5,942 nt of DNA from positions 1 to 5,942 of the forward strand of contig JAOZRM010000184.1 of the NCBI GenBank assembly GCA_029940175.1, written 5' to 3'. Under the pieces are notes generated by a model, which saw only the letters and a list, made by a program, of their open reading frames with translations, did not search any database and was not told the origin of the DNA. Shown here in pieces: positions 1-5,942 of this stretch. The DNA is from Candidatus Sabulitectum sp. (lineage in GTDB: Bacteria; Fermentibacterota; Fermentibacteria; Fermentibacterales; JCC-6). How positions within the stretch are numbered: position 1 is the stretch's first letter; each line of letters opens with the position of its first letter. The position numbers and the translations under genes are program-made.

Positions 1-786
1 ATGATCACCTGAAAGAACCGTTACATTAGAGTCATCAAGCCCGTTGCTTCTCCAGTGATCAAGTTCAGTCTCCCCTGTGCTGTAAGGATCCATAATAATC
101 ACATGATCTGGGTCAATGGCTAGAATACCTTCCACGGATACCGCAGGATAGCTGCCGGATTCAGGAGCTGCCAGGATACATCCCATGCCGGTGATGATAT
201 CGGAATAAAAAGTATCCCTTCCAGCCAGGGTAACAGCACCATCACTATTCAGATAGACTACTATCATGATCTCCGGTAGCTCTTCAGAATAACCTGTGAA
301 GAGGGAATCCAGTGTAAACTCAATTTCATCAATGAAACCGGTAAGATCTGCTTCTGAATACAGGCTCTCAATTCGGTGGCACGATTCATAAACGTCATCC
401 AGCCTGTCGAAGGAGTACTGATAACATGGGATCTCCAGTCTTTCAGCAAGATCAGTAAGTGATTGATTGCTGCCGACAACATGAATCGATGTTGCACCGA
501 GAGCAGTTATCATTTCCAGTGACGGTGTCATAAAATCCCCTATCACCGCCAGCTCGGATGCTCGTGAAGGCCATGTTGAAAATCTGTCAACCCCTGCAAG
601 ACGGTCCCATGCACCGGATATGTAGAACAGCTCTGTCAGCGATGGTCCAAAAACAATGACCAAAGTATCACTATCCAGGAATTCACTCTGATCAATTTGT
701 GAAGAATTTTCTTCTTTACTGCAACCAGTCAGAAACAGCAAAATCGCTGAAATCATTGCGAAGTATCTTAATGGAAGCCTTTTCAA
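1..786 (-). CDS. Periplasmic substrate-binding lipoprotein of an ABC importer, BtuF/FhuD-like (3' end outside window)
   Basis: This is probably the extracytoplasmic receptor of a cobalamin, siderophore or haem-type ABC importer, tethered by a lipid anchor. The visible part is 262 residues from a TTG at 786-784. It opens with a lipoprotein signal peptide: basic residues K2, R3 and R7, a hydrophobic run over about residues 8-19, and lipobox LTGC with Cys22 (+2 is Ser). A Ser/Glu-rich linker follows. The fold signature of the helical-backbone receptor family then appears: VIVFGPSLTELFYISGAWDR (43-62), like the family's LAPS-TE--ALG--DRL; a VIGDFMTPSLEMI stretch (81-93); and YPAVSVEGILAIDPDHVIIMD (213-233). 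Family members are usually 270-320 residues, so only the C-terminal lobe end is missing. The TTG is preferred because it gives a basic n-region and an AGAGAGGA site 9 nt upstream; the in-frame ATG at 756-754 would leave no basic n-region and has no good site. The start overlaps the sigma gene by 71 nt in another frame. The substrate cannot be told from the sequence, and any permease or ATPase genes would lie beyond position 1. Confidence 0.87.
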   Translation of the reverse strand, partial: MKRLPLRYFAMISAILLFLTGCSKEENSSQIDQSEFLDSDTLVIVFGPSLTELFYISGAWDRLAGVDRFSTWPSRASELAVIGDFMTPSLEMITALGATSIHVVGSNQSLTDLAERLEIPCYQYSFDRLDDVYESCHRIESLYSEADLTGFIDEIEFTLDSLFTGYSEELPEIMIVVYLNSDGAVTLAGRDTFYSDIITGMGCILAAPESGSYPAVSVEGILAIDPDHVIIMDPYSTGETELDHWRSNGLDDSNVTVLSGDH

Positions 787-1699
787 TCTGTCGAATCCTC
801 TCTGCACAAAGCCCAAGAACCTCTGCTATCTCAGATACTTTGTGTGTTTCCCCATCAAGCAGCCCGTATCGCATAACAAGAATAAATTTGGCTCTCTTGT
901 CAAGTTTCATCAAGCCGCTTTCAACCAGTTCGTTAAAGTTAATTACCTCAGGCTCCAGAACTCTTGACGCCAGCTGCTCCTCCAGAGCAATCCCTGCTTC
1001 TCCCACCGGATCATGGATGGGATCAACTGTTTCTGTAAGACTTAAAAGAATAGACCAGTCCATCTCTCCACCGGTTTCTATCTCAATTTCATGAGGAGCC
1101 GGATACCTGCCTTTGTCCGAAGCGAAATCATCAATTACCTCTTTGAGGTATCGGCCTTTCCGGATCACATGAGCCGGTACTCTAACCAGTCTGTGCTGCC
1201 TCTCCATGGCAAGAAGCACTTTCTTCCTGATTCTTATCAGTGCATAGGTAAGAAAACCTCCGTTACCGCAAAAATCGAACCTTCGCACTGCATCAAGGAG
1301 CCCTTCACAACCCTCTTGAATAAAATCCATTTCCTCCAGGGCACCTGTGGTAGCTCCCCGGGCGTACCGTCTAACTACTGTGAGCACCAGCCGAAGATTT
1401 CCTTCAACCAGCTCTGCTTCAGCATCCAGAAGACGATCGATACATTTGTTAACATCAGATCTGACCTGATGATCAGTAATTTCTTCAAGTTTCTCATAGA
1501 TTATGGTTTGAACTTTCGTCCAATCACCGCTTACGGCCAGTTTCTCTGATAGTTTCAGCAGATTTAACAACTTCAGTCTTGTCTCTTTGATGATAACTGA
1601 GAGTTGAATTCTTCTTTCTCTGCTGGAAACCATACTTGAATCAACAACGGAGTGAAAATTTTTCCTTGTATCATAAGCTACAGGCTTCTTACCTTTCAT
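716..1699 (-). CDS. RNA polymerase sigma-70 family factor, RpoD/SigA-like with a divergent region 2.3
   Basis: A promoter-recognition subunit of RNA polymerase, 327 residues from the ATG at 1699-1697. There is no region 1.1. A weak region 1.2-like segment with SSRERRIQLSVIIKE (25-39) precedes a short spacer. Region 2 runs about 96-178, with NLRLVLTVVRRYA (101-113), the core-binding DFIQEG (125-130) and RLVRVPAHV (170-178). Region 3 covers about 180-250. Region 4 covers about 255-315, with LDKRAKFILVMRYGL (266-280) and the helix-turn-helix ending AERIRQIEKA (299-308). Region 2.3 is odd: the canonical FSTYATWWIRQAI reads FLTYALIRIRKKV (149-161), so both melting tryptophans and the Gln that reads the -12 position are absent. 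The E. coli R584 equivalent is A299, while the E585, R586 and Q589 equivalents remain. The ATG is chosen for its GGTGGAG site; an upstream in-frame TTG at 1729 would add 10 residues. It overlaps the dnaG end by 11 nt. Its place after dnaG suggests the primary sigma, but the divergence would also fit an alternative RpoD-like factor, so no gene symbol is given. Confidence 0.92.
   Translation of the reverse strand: MKGKKPVAYDTRKNFHSVVDSSMVSSRERRIQLSVIIKETRLKLLNLLKLSEKLAVSGDWTKVQTIIYEKLEEITDHQVRSDVNKCIDRLLDAEAELVEGNLRLVLTVVRRYARGATTGALEEMDFIQEGCEGLLDAVRRFDFCGNGGFLTYALIRIRKKVLLAMERQHRLVRVPAHVIRKGRYLKEVIDDFASDKGRYPAPHEIEIETGGEMDWSILLSLTETVDPIHDPVGEAGIALEEQLASRVLEPEVINFNELVESGLMKLDKRAKFILVMRYGLLDGETHKVSEIAEVLGLCAERIRQIEKASIKILRNDFSDFAVSDWLQ
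796..803 (-). promoter_or_regulatory. Ribosome-binding site for the substrate-binding lipoprotein
   Basis: AGAGAGGA lies 9 nt before the TTG at 786. It is inside the sigma-factor gene and is formed by codons for the A-E-R-I stretch of the region 4.2 recognition helix. It decides the TTG start over the ATG at 756 or the GTG at 807. Its position means ribosomes finishing the sigma factor pass directly over it. Confidence 0.6.
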
Positions 1700-3392
1700 G
1701 TATAACTCCACCGTCAGAAAGCTCTTCAAGAGTCATTGCCTTTTCCTCGGAGTCTGCAGCAGAAAGCCCCTTGCGCAGCTCTCTTCGTCTGGGGATCTCT
1801 CTTCTCTTTCTTTCAATATTCATCTTCAATGATTCTATTTCACTGGTTGTGACAGATTCAAGAACCCCTACAATATCAGCGCAGTCACCGGAGATCTCCT
1901 CTGCAACTTCTCCGAAAACGAATCTTGAATAACCCTGGGTTACCTGGTTCCTGAACAGGGTAAGAATTGCTACGGCACGCTGGGATGTCATGTCTTCGTC
2001 CCGAAGAAATCTGATCAGTTCCTTGTCCAGAAGACCGCCTGCTGAGATCGCTCTGAGAATACCTCTGTCACCGCTTCCTATCTTCCCCCCTGACCTTCTG
2101 GCACGGTGTGCTGACGGCAGTTTTGAATCCCTGATTGCCTCACTTGATTTTGCCAGAGCCGTTCTGGAGTATCCGGTGAATCTCTCAACTTTCTTTTGCA
2201 GATCTTCCTCCACAAGAGGATCGGAAGAAGAAGAAACCACTTCAAGAAGCCTGTTAGCCACCCTTATTCTATCAGGTCCATCGGGGATACGACCTCCGAG
2301 AAGCGCCATACAGAATGACACCGGATCAAGAGCTGAAACAATCAGCTTTTCAAAAGCCTCTTTTCCCTTCTCTCGAATGAAGTCATCGGGATCCATTCCT
2401 CCTGGTAATCTTATTATGAGAGGATATGCTCCCTGTGAAAGAAGAACTTCAGCTGATTTCACTGCAGCCTTGCTGCCAGCTGAGTCTCCGTCGTAGCAGA
2501 TGTATATGTTGTCTGCCATACCTTTCAGATTTCTGGCCTGTTTCTCTGTAAGAGCAGTTCCGCTGGTAGCTACAGTTCCGGTAAAACCAGAGGAAACAAG
2601 CCTGGCATGATCAAAATAGCCCTCAACGAGAATCGCCATTCCTGAATCTCTTGCGCCCTTCTGAGCAGTGCTGTAACCGTAAAGAAAGGAACCTTTTTTG
2701 TATATGAAAGTCTCCGGGCCATTAAGGTACTTGGGAACAGCATCACCAAATCCGCGGGCACCGAAGGATACAACTCTTCCTCTTCTGTCACGGATGGGAA
2801 ACGTAAGCCTTTTTCTGAACCGGTCGTAAGGATCGCCTCTGTCGGTTATTACCAGCCCGGCCTGACTCATAACAGAGACGGAATAATTCAGGCTCAGAAG
2901 ATGAGCAAGAAGAGAATTCTCTCCTGGCGCATAACCGATTCCCAATTCAAGAACATCCTCATCAATTGCTCTTTTTCGAAGGTAGTCTCTTGCCTGTTTT
3001 CCCGCCGGTTCCCGGAAGCAGGTGCTGTAAAATCGTTGGGCCTCAGCTACTACTTCAAACAATCCTCTGGATGTATCCGCAGAAACCGTACCTGCTCCGG
3101 ATCTCTCCAGAGTAATGCCGTTCTCTTCAGCCAGCTGCTCTACCACTTCAAGAAAATTAAGATTGTTGTGTTTCATCAGGAAGCTGATTACATCGCCACC
3201 CTCACCACAGCCGAAACACTTCCAGGTACTTCTTACAGGAAACACGAAAAAACTGGGTGTTTTCTCCCTGTGAAAAGGGCATAATCCCTTCCAGGAACTA
3301 CCTGATTTTTTTAGCTCCACATACTGCTGGATCTTTGATACGATATCAGTGGAATCCTTTACCATCTCAACATCAATGGGAACGAAAGCCAA
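1689..3392 (-). CDS. dnaG: DNA primase DnaG
   Basis: Primase that makes the RNA primers for replication in the cytoplasm, working with the DnaB helicase. It has 567 residues, a little shorter than the E. coli enzyme (about 580). The N-terminal CHC2 zinc finger has C38, H41, C59 and C62, with CPFHREKTPSF (38-48). The catalytic core contains RKRLTFPIRDRRGRVVSFGAR (193-213) and PKYLNGPET (220-228), the basic RNA-polymerase motif. The Toprim centre is complete: E257 in LVEGYFD, D301 and D303 in YDGDSAG, and D334 and D336 in GMDPDDF. After a basic, Ser-rich linker (about 415-440), residues 441-530 are weakly conserved and probably form the helicase-binding domain, followed by a highly charged tail (523-567). 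The start is a TTG, supported by an extended ribosome-binding site and by alignment of the N-terminus with the family (VPIDVEMVKDSTDIV). It begins 6 nt after mutS2 ends and its last 11 nt overlap the sigma gene, as expected for a coupled macromolecular-synthesis operon. Confidence 0.98.
   Translation of the reverse strand: MAFVPIDVEMVKDSTDIVSKIQQYVELKKSGSSWKGLCPFHREKTPSFFVFPVRSTWKCFGCGEGGDVISFLMKHNNLNFLEVVEQLAEENGITLERSGAGTVSADTSRGLFEVVAEAQRFYSTCFREPAGKQARDYLRKRAIDEDVLELGIGYAPGENSLLAHLLSLNYSVSVMSQAGLVITDRGDPYDRFRKRLTFPIRDRRGRVVSFGARGFGDAVPKYLNGPETFIYKKGSFLYGYSTAQKGARDSGMAILVEGYFDHARLVSSGFTGTVATSGTALTEKQARNLKGMADNIYICYDGDSAGSKAAVKSAEVLLSQGAYPLIIRLPGGMDPDDFIREKGKEAFEKLIVSALDPVSFCMALLGGRIPDGPDRIRVANRLLEVVSSSSDPLVEEDLQKKVERFTGYSRTALAKSSEAIRDSKLPSAHRARRSGGKIGSGDRGILRAISAGGLLDKELIRFLRDEDMTSQRAVAILTLFRNQVTQGYSRFVFGEVAEEISGDCADIVGVLESVTTSEIESLKMNIERKRREIPRRRELRKGLSAADSEEKAMTLEELSDGGVIHER
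1706..1712 (-). promoter_or_regulatory. Ribosome-binding site for the sigma factor, inside dnaG
   Basis: GGTGGAG ends 6 nt before the ATG at 1699. It is read in dnaG as part of the codons for its near-terminal D-G-G-V residues. It supports the ATG over the upstream TTG at 1729, which has no comparable site. Since dnaG stops at 1691-1689, eleven bases after this ATG begins, sigma translation is probably coupled to primase translation. Confidence 0.7.
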
Positions 3393-3396
3393 CAGT

Positions 3397-3407
3397 GATC
3401 ACCCCTT
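3397..3407 (-). promoter_or_regulatory. Extended ribosome-binding site for dnaG, overlapping the mutS2 stop codon
   Basis: AAGGGGTGATC resembles the full anti-16S complement AAGGAGGTGATC, with the 3' half GGTGATC exact. The purine run ends 9 nt before the TTG at 3392. The last mutS2 codons (AAG GGG TGA) form the core, so the mutS2 stop lies within the site. This supports a TTG start for dnaG rather than the downstream ATG at 3365. Confidence 0.75.
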
Positions 3408-5714
3408 CAGTATCAGAATAGACGCCCCGGTACCACCCTCTTCCGGTGAAGCGATGGATACTCTCTTAAGCCGTTTATCACCCCTGAGCCACTCTGTTAC
3501 TCCCTGCATCAACCGACCCTTTCCATGAACAACTCTGATTCTTTTAAGGCCGATGGCAGTACAATTATCAAGCTTTATATCAAGCTCGGCGATGGCTTCG
3601 TCAACCGTCAGTCCAAGAAGGTTGGTCTCGGGGCTCTCTTCAATGGCCTGATACACTGATGAGGTAGTGAGTTTCTCCTCTGGAGCATCCAGTTTTGTCA
3701 GCTGATTCAACTTTTTCCTGACGAGAATTGAACCAATTCTCACCATAGCATTGGATCTGCCTGCTTTTTCCACTATTCCCGCCACAGACCATCCCTCGAT
3801 CTGAACATGATCACCTGGCTGGATGGTGGAAGAAGATTCTGCGGAAGAGATTTTTCTTGCTTCGGTTTTGTCTGCAGGCTTTTCTCTTGCAGCCATTTCA
3901 CTGAGTTTTTTCCTTGCATCACGGCGGTGATCCGCAGAAGGTGCATTCGCCATGGAAACAAGAAGAGAATCTGCTTGTGATTGAATGGTTTTTAAAGCCC
4001 TGGTTTTCTCTTCATCCACCGCTTCTATCTTCTTTTCCAGATTGATCCTTGTGTCTTTCAGTTGTTTCTCAAGAAATTTTCGACTCTTCCTTGCATGCAT
4101 TCTGTCCTCGGAGAGGCGATTAAGCTCTTTCTGCCGCGATTCTTCCAGATTTCGGAGACTGACAACCAGGCTGTCCAGGCTGAAAGAGTCTCCAGCAAGA
4201 TCGGATGCTTTTTTCAGCATATCATCCGGGAAACCTGCTATTGCAGCAGCTTCCAGGGTACAGGATGCTCCCGGAATGTCGGCAATGAATTTAAATCCTG
4301 GAGTAAGAGTCTCCGGATTGAATGACATTGATGCATTGTGAAAGCCATCTTTTTCTCTGGCAAGCAGCTTCAACTGCCCCATATGAGTGCTGACAATGGT
4401 TCTAACCCCGGAGTCAGCAAGTTCCTCAAGCAGGACTGCTGCAAGAGCTGCTCCTGTGACTGGATCAGTACCTGCGGCAGGCTCATCAATAATGGCCAGG
4501 GTCTCAGAGTCTCCACTGAGAAGAATGTCCTTCTGTTCAGAAAGTCTTGCAGAATATGTACTCAGGTGCATTGCTATTGACTGATTATCTCCCATGGAAA
4601 CCATGATTCTGCTGAAGAACGGAATTGTAGAAGCAGCACTAACATGGGCTCCAAGCCCACTCCTGCAGCAAACTGATGCCAGAGCCAGAGCTTTAAGAAG
4701 TACACTTTTACCACCTGCGTTTGGCCCGCTGATTACCAGAACCCGCCAACCTTCTGTAAGTGCTACTCTGCTCTTAACAACTGTATCCCCCGGCAGAAGA
4801 GGATGAGCAAGATCAATCAGATCCAGCTTACCTTCTTCAGGGAATGCAGTGTTCTCCCCAATGTGATATCGTGCTCTGGCGAAAACAAAATCAAGGCCTG
4901 TGAGAATGCTGATCCCATTCTCGATATCCTCAATTTTCTCTCTGAGAGCGGTGGTTGCTTCCCGAAGAATCCTTCGCCGCTCCTGCTGAAGATCAAGAAG
5001 GGATTCCTGAAGTTCATTCCCTCCCATAACAAGTTCAGCAGGTTCTATGAAAAGAGTAGCTCCGCTTTCCGATCTGTCATGGATCAGGCCCTTCACAGAA
5101 CCTCTTTTTCCTGCAGTAACAGGGAGAACATATCTTCCTGATCTTATTGAAGGGGGAGAATCTCTGAGAACTCCCATTCCAGAAAGCCTGGCTGAGATTT
5201 TTGCCAATTTTGCAGCCAGTGATGAACGGAGTGATTGAATTCTTCTGGAAATCCGCTTAAGTTCAGGTGATGCGTCTGAAGCAAGCTCACCATCTGCGGT
5301 AGTAATGCGTAAAAGCATTCTGGAAAGAGCATCAAGGTTGGGGATACTGGAGATGGAATAATCAAGAATTCCTTCCACTGAATCTGACGATTCTGCAACC
5401 TTCTGCGAAAACACCCTCATGTCAGTGAGGGCCTCCCCGGTACTTCTAAGGTACAACGGTTCCAGGGCGATTGCTCCACGACCAAGAGACTCAACGGCTT
5501 CTATGATTCCCTGCAGATTTGAGACCGGAGGTTCAATTCCAGCGCCGATAAGTTCAGAGGCGTGGATAGTTTCATCTTCAAGAGTTCTTGCATAATCTCG
5601 GACGGTGGCCGGGAGCAGGCTGGAAACCAGTTTTTTTCCGGCCGGACTGCCTGCGTAATCCATGACTGTTTCAAGGATCTTATCGAACTCAAGCCGATGA
5701 AGTGAACGGCTCAC
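3399..5714 (-). CDS. mutS2: Endonuclease MutS2 (MutS-family ATPase with KOW-like and Smr domains)
   Basis: A cytoplasmic MutS-family ATPase of the type known to suppress homologous recombination and, in Bacillus subtilis, to split collided ribosomes. It does not belong to the mismatch-binding MutS1 group, as no mismatch-recognition domain is present. It has 771 residues, near the family norm (about 780). The N-terminus LHRLEFDKILETVMDYAGSP (5-24) is typical. A helical core domain spans about 30-290. The ATPase follows: Walker A SGPNAGGKS (329-337), the GDNQSI---LSTYSARL stretch (375-391), Walker B with D410-E411 in IIDEPAAGTDP, and STHMGQLK (442-449). A charged coiled coil spans about 515-615. 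The KOW-like segment IQPGDHVQIEGWSVAGIVE (631-649) precedes a C-terminal Smr domain (about 697-771) containing HGKG (730-733). The Smr LDLR motif is replaced by TNLLG (697-701). The start is a GTG 2 nt after the dnaJ stop, preceded by an in-frame TAA and with no evident ribosome-binding site, so reinitiation after dnaJ is likely. Confidence 0.97.
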   Translation of the reverse strand: MSRSLHRLEFDKILETVMDYAGSPAGKKLVSSLLPATVRDYARTLEDETIHASELIGAGIEPPVSNLQGIIEAVESLGRGAIALEPLYLRSTGEALTDMRVFSQKVAESSDSVEGILDYSISSIPNLDALSRMLLRITTADGELASDASPELKRISRRIQSLRSSLAAKLAKISARLSGMGVLRDSPPSIRSGRYVLPVTAGKRGSVKGLIHDRSESGATLFIEPAELVMGGNELQESLLDLQQERRRILREATTALREKIEDIENGISILTGLDFVFARARYHIGENTAFPEEGKLDLIDLAHPLLPGDTVVKSRVALTEGWRVLVISGPNAGGKSVLLKALALASVCCRSGLGAHVSAASTIPFFSRIMVSMGDNQSIAMHLSTYSARLSEQKDILLSGDSETLAIIDEPAAGTDPVTGAALAAVLLEELADSGVRTIVSTHMGQLKLLAREKDGFHNASMSFNPETLTPGFKFIADIPGASCTLEAAAIAGFPDDMLKKASDLAGDSFSLDSLVVSLRNLEESRQKELNRLSEDRMHARKSRKFLEKQLKDTRINLEKKIEAVDEEKTRALKTIQSQADSLLVSMANAPSADHRRDARKKLSEMAAREKPADKTEARKISSAESSSTIQPGDHVQIEGWSVAGIVEKAGRSNAMVRIGSILVRKKLNQLTKLDAPEEKLTTSSVYQAIEESPETNLLGLTVDEAIAELDIKLDNCTAIGLKRIRVVHGKGRLMQGVTEWLRGDKRLKRVSIASPEEGGTGASILILKG

Positions 5715-5716
5715 CG

Positions 5717-5942
5717 TTATTTATTCTTGAGTTTAAAGGAGGGGGATTCTTCAAGCTTCCTGAGAAGTTCCTTTTCGCTCCGTTTCACTTTTCCAGGCAC
5801 ATGGATATCAACCTCCACCAGAAGATCACCTCTGCCCCGTCTGTTCAGTCTGCCCATTCCATGGTGCTTCTGTTTGAGTCGGGTACCTGCTGTTGTTCCA
5901 CTGCCAACCTTGATGTTCAGGGAATCACCATCAGGAGTAGGT
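5717..5942 (-). CDS. DnaJ/CbpA-type co-chaperone, C-terminal fragment (5' end outside window)
   Basis: The last 74 residues of a J-domain protein that delivers unfolded clients to DnaK and stimulates its ATPase. What is visible is substrate-binding C-terminal domain II: PTPDGDSLNIKVGSGTTAGT, then a Gly/Met/Arg-rich stretch HHGMGRLNRRGRGDLLVEVD, which matches the family's VP-LDG--LKIPAGTQSGT and RG-GDL-V-V patterns. It ends with KRSEKELLRKLEE, the usual terminal helix, plus a short basic tail. The J-domain, Gly/Phe linker and any zinc-finger domain lie beyond the right edge, so true DnaJ cannot be separated from CbpA-like proteins, and no symbol is given. The TAA at 5719-5717 is 2 nt before the mutS2 GTG, which places it at the head of the visible operon. 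Confidence 0.9.
   Translation of the reverse strand, partial: PTPDGDSLNIKVGSGTTAGTRLKQKHHGMGRLNRRGRGDLLVEVDIHVPGKVKRSEKELLRKLEESPSFKLKNK

Noticed and set aside
264..497. 77-residue minus-strand open frame with an ATG start
   Set aside because: It is a shifted frame inside the substrate-binding lipoprotein gene, whose own frame gives clear family motifs through the same bases.
585..590. TTGACA on the minus strand, a perfect sigma-70 -35 hexamer
   Set aside because: No TATAAT-like hexamer lies 16-19 nt downstream and it sits inside the lipoprotein coding region. The local sigma factor may not even use the standard consensus.
699..1549. Two plus-strand open frames (699-1094 and 1091-1549) that overlap by ATGA and so resemble a coupled gene pair
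   Set aside because: Both lie wholly opposite the sigma factor, whose conserved regions 2 and 4 fix the coding strand. Their translations have no recognisable domain, and the ATGA overlap is likely chance.
1700..1729. Earlier TTG start for the sigma factor, giving 337 residues
   Set aside because: The added 10 residues overlap dnaG further, lack a good ribosome-binding site, and precede an ATG with GGTGGAG at ideal spacing.
1990..2496. 168-residue plus-strand open frame opposite dnaG
   Set aside because: It is antisense to the well-conserved primase core and is Ser/Arg/Pro-rich, as expected from reading such codons backwards. It shows no family motif.
3985..4584. Overlapping plus-strand open frames opposite mutS2
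   Set aside because: They are antisense to the MutS2 ATPase and coiled-coil regions, are mutually overlapping in several frames, and carry no motif. They are by-products of the coding strand.

Overview
The window is a tightly packed stretch of a bacterial chromosome in which every recognisable gene lies on the minus strand. Read in the direction of transcription (right to left), the order is: 3' end of a DnaJ-type co-chaperone gene (5717-5942), mutS2 (3399-5714), dnaG primase (1689-3392), an RpoD-like sigma-70 factor (716-1699), and a BtuF/FhuD-like substrate-binding lipoprotein (1-786, 3' end outside the window). No gene-free stretch exceeds a few bases. I see no RNA gene, mobile element, CRISPR array, terminator or convincing promoter.

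The layout looks like one operon. Junctions in order are: 2 nt gap (dnaJ/mutS2), 6 nt gap (mutS2/dnaG), 11 nt overlap (dnaG/sigma) and 71 nt overlap (sigma/lipoprotein). Three of the four visible starts are not ATG (GTG, TTG, TTG). Shine-Dalgarno sequences for the three downstream genes lie inside the preceding gene, so translational coupling is likely. The dnaG-sigma pair is the core of the classical macromolecular synthesis operon (rpsU-dnaG-rpoD). Here mutS2 and dnaJ stand upstream instead of rpsU, and a metal-chelate or cobalamin-type receptor follows.

Most genes are ordinary housekeeping genes, but some details are not. The sigma factor sits where the primary sigma is expected, yet it lacks the paired tryptophans of region 2.3 and both residues that read the -12 base pair. 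The MutS2 Smr domain keeps HGKG but has lost the Asp and Arg of its LDLR motif. The lipoprotein start and ribosome-binding site lie inside the codons for the sigma factor's DNA-reading helix.

The organism is a bacterium of moderate GC content (estimated by eye, somewhat under 50%). The protein divergence and gene order do not match a well-studied model lineage. A member of a poorly cultured phylum (for example the FCB group or a related candidate phylum) is plausible, but that is a guess. I do not see a wholly new system here.
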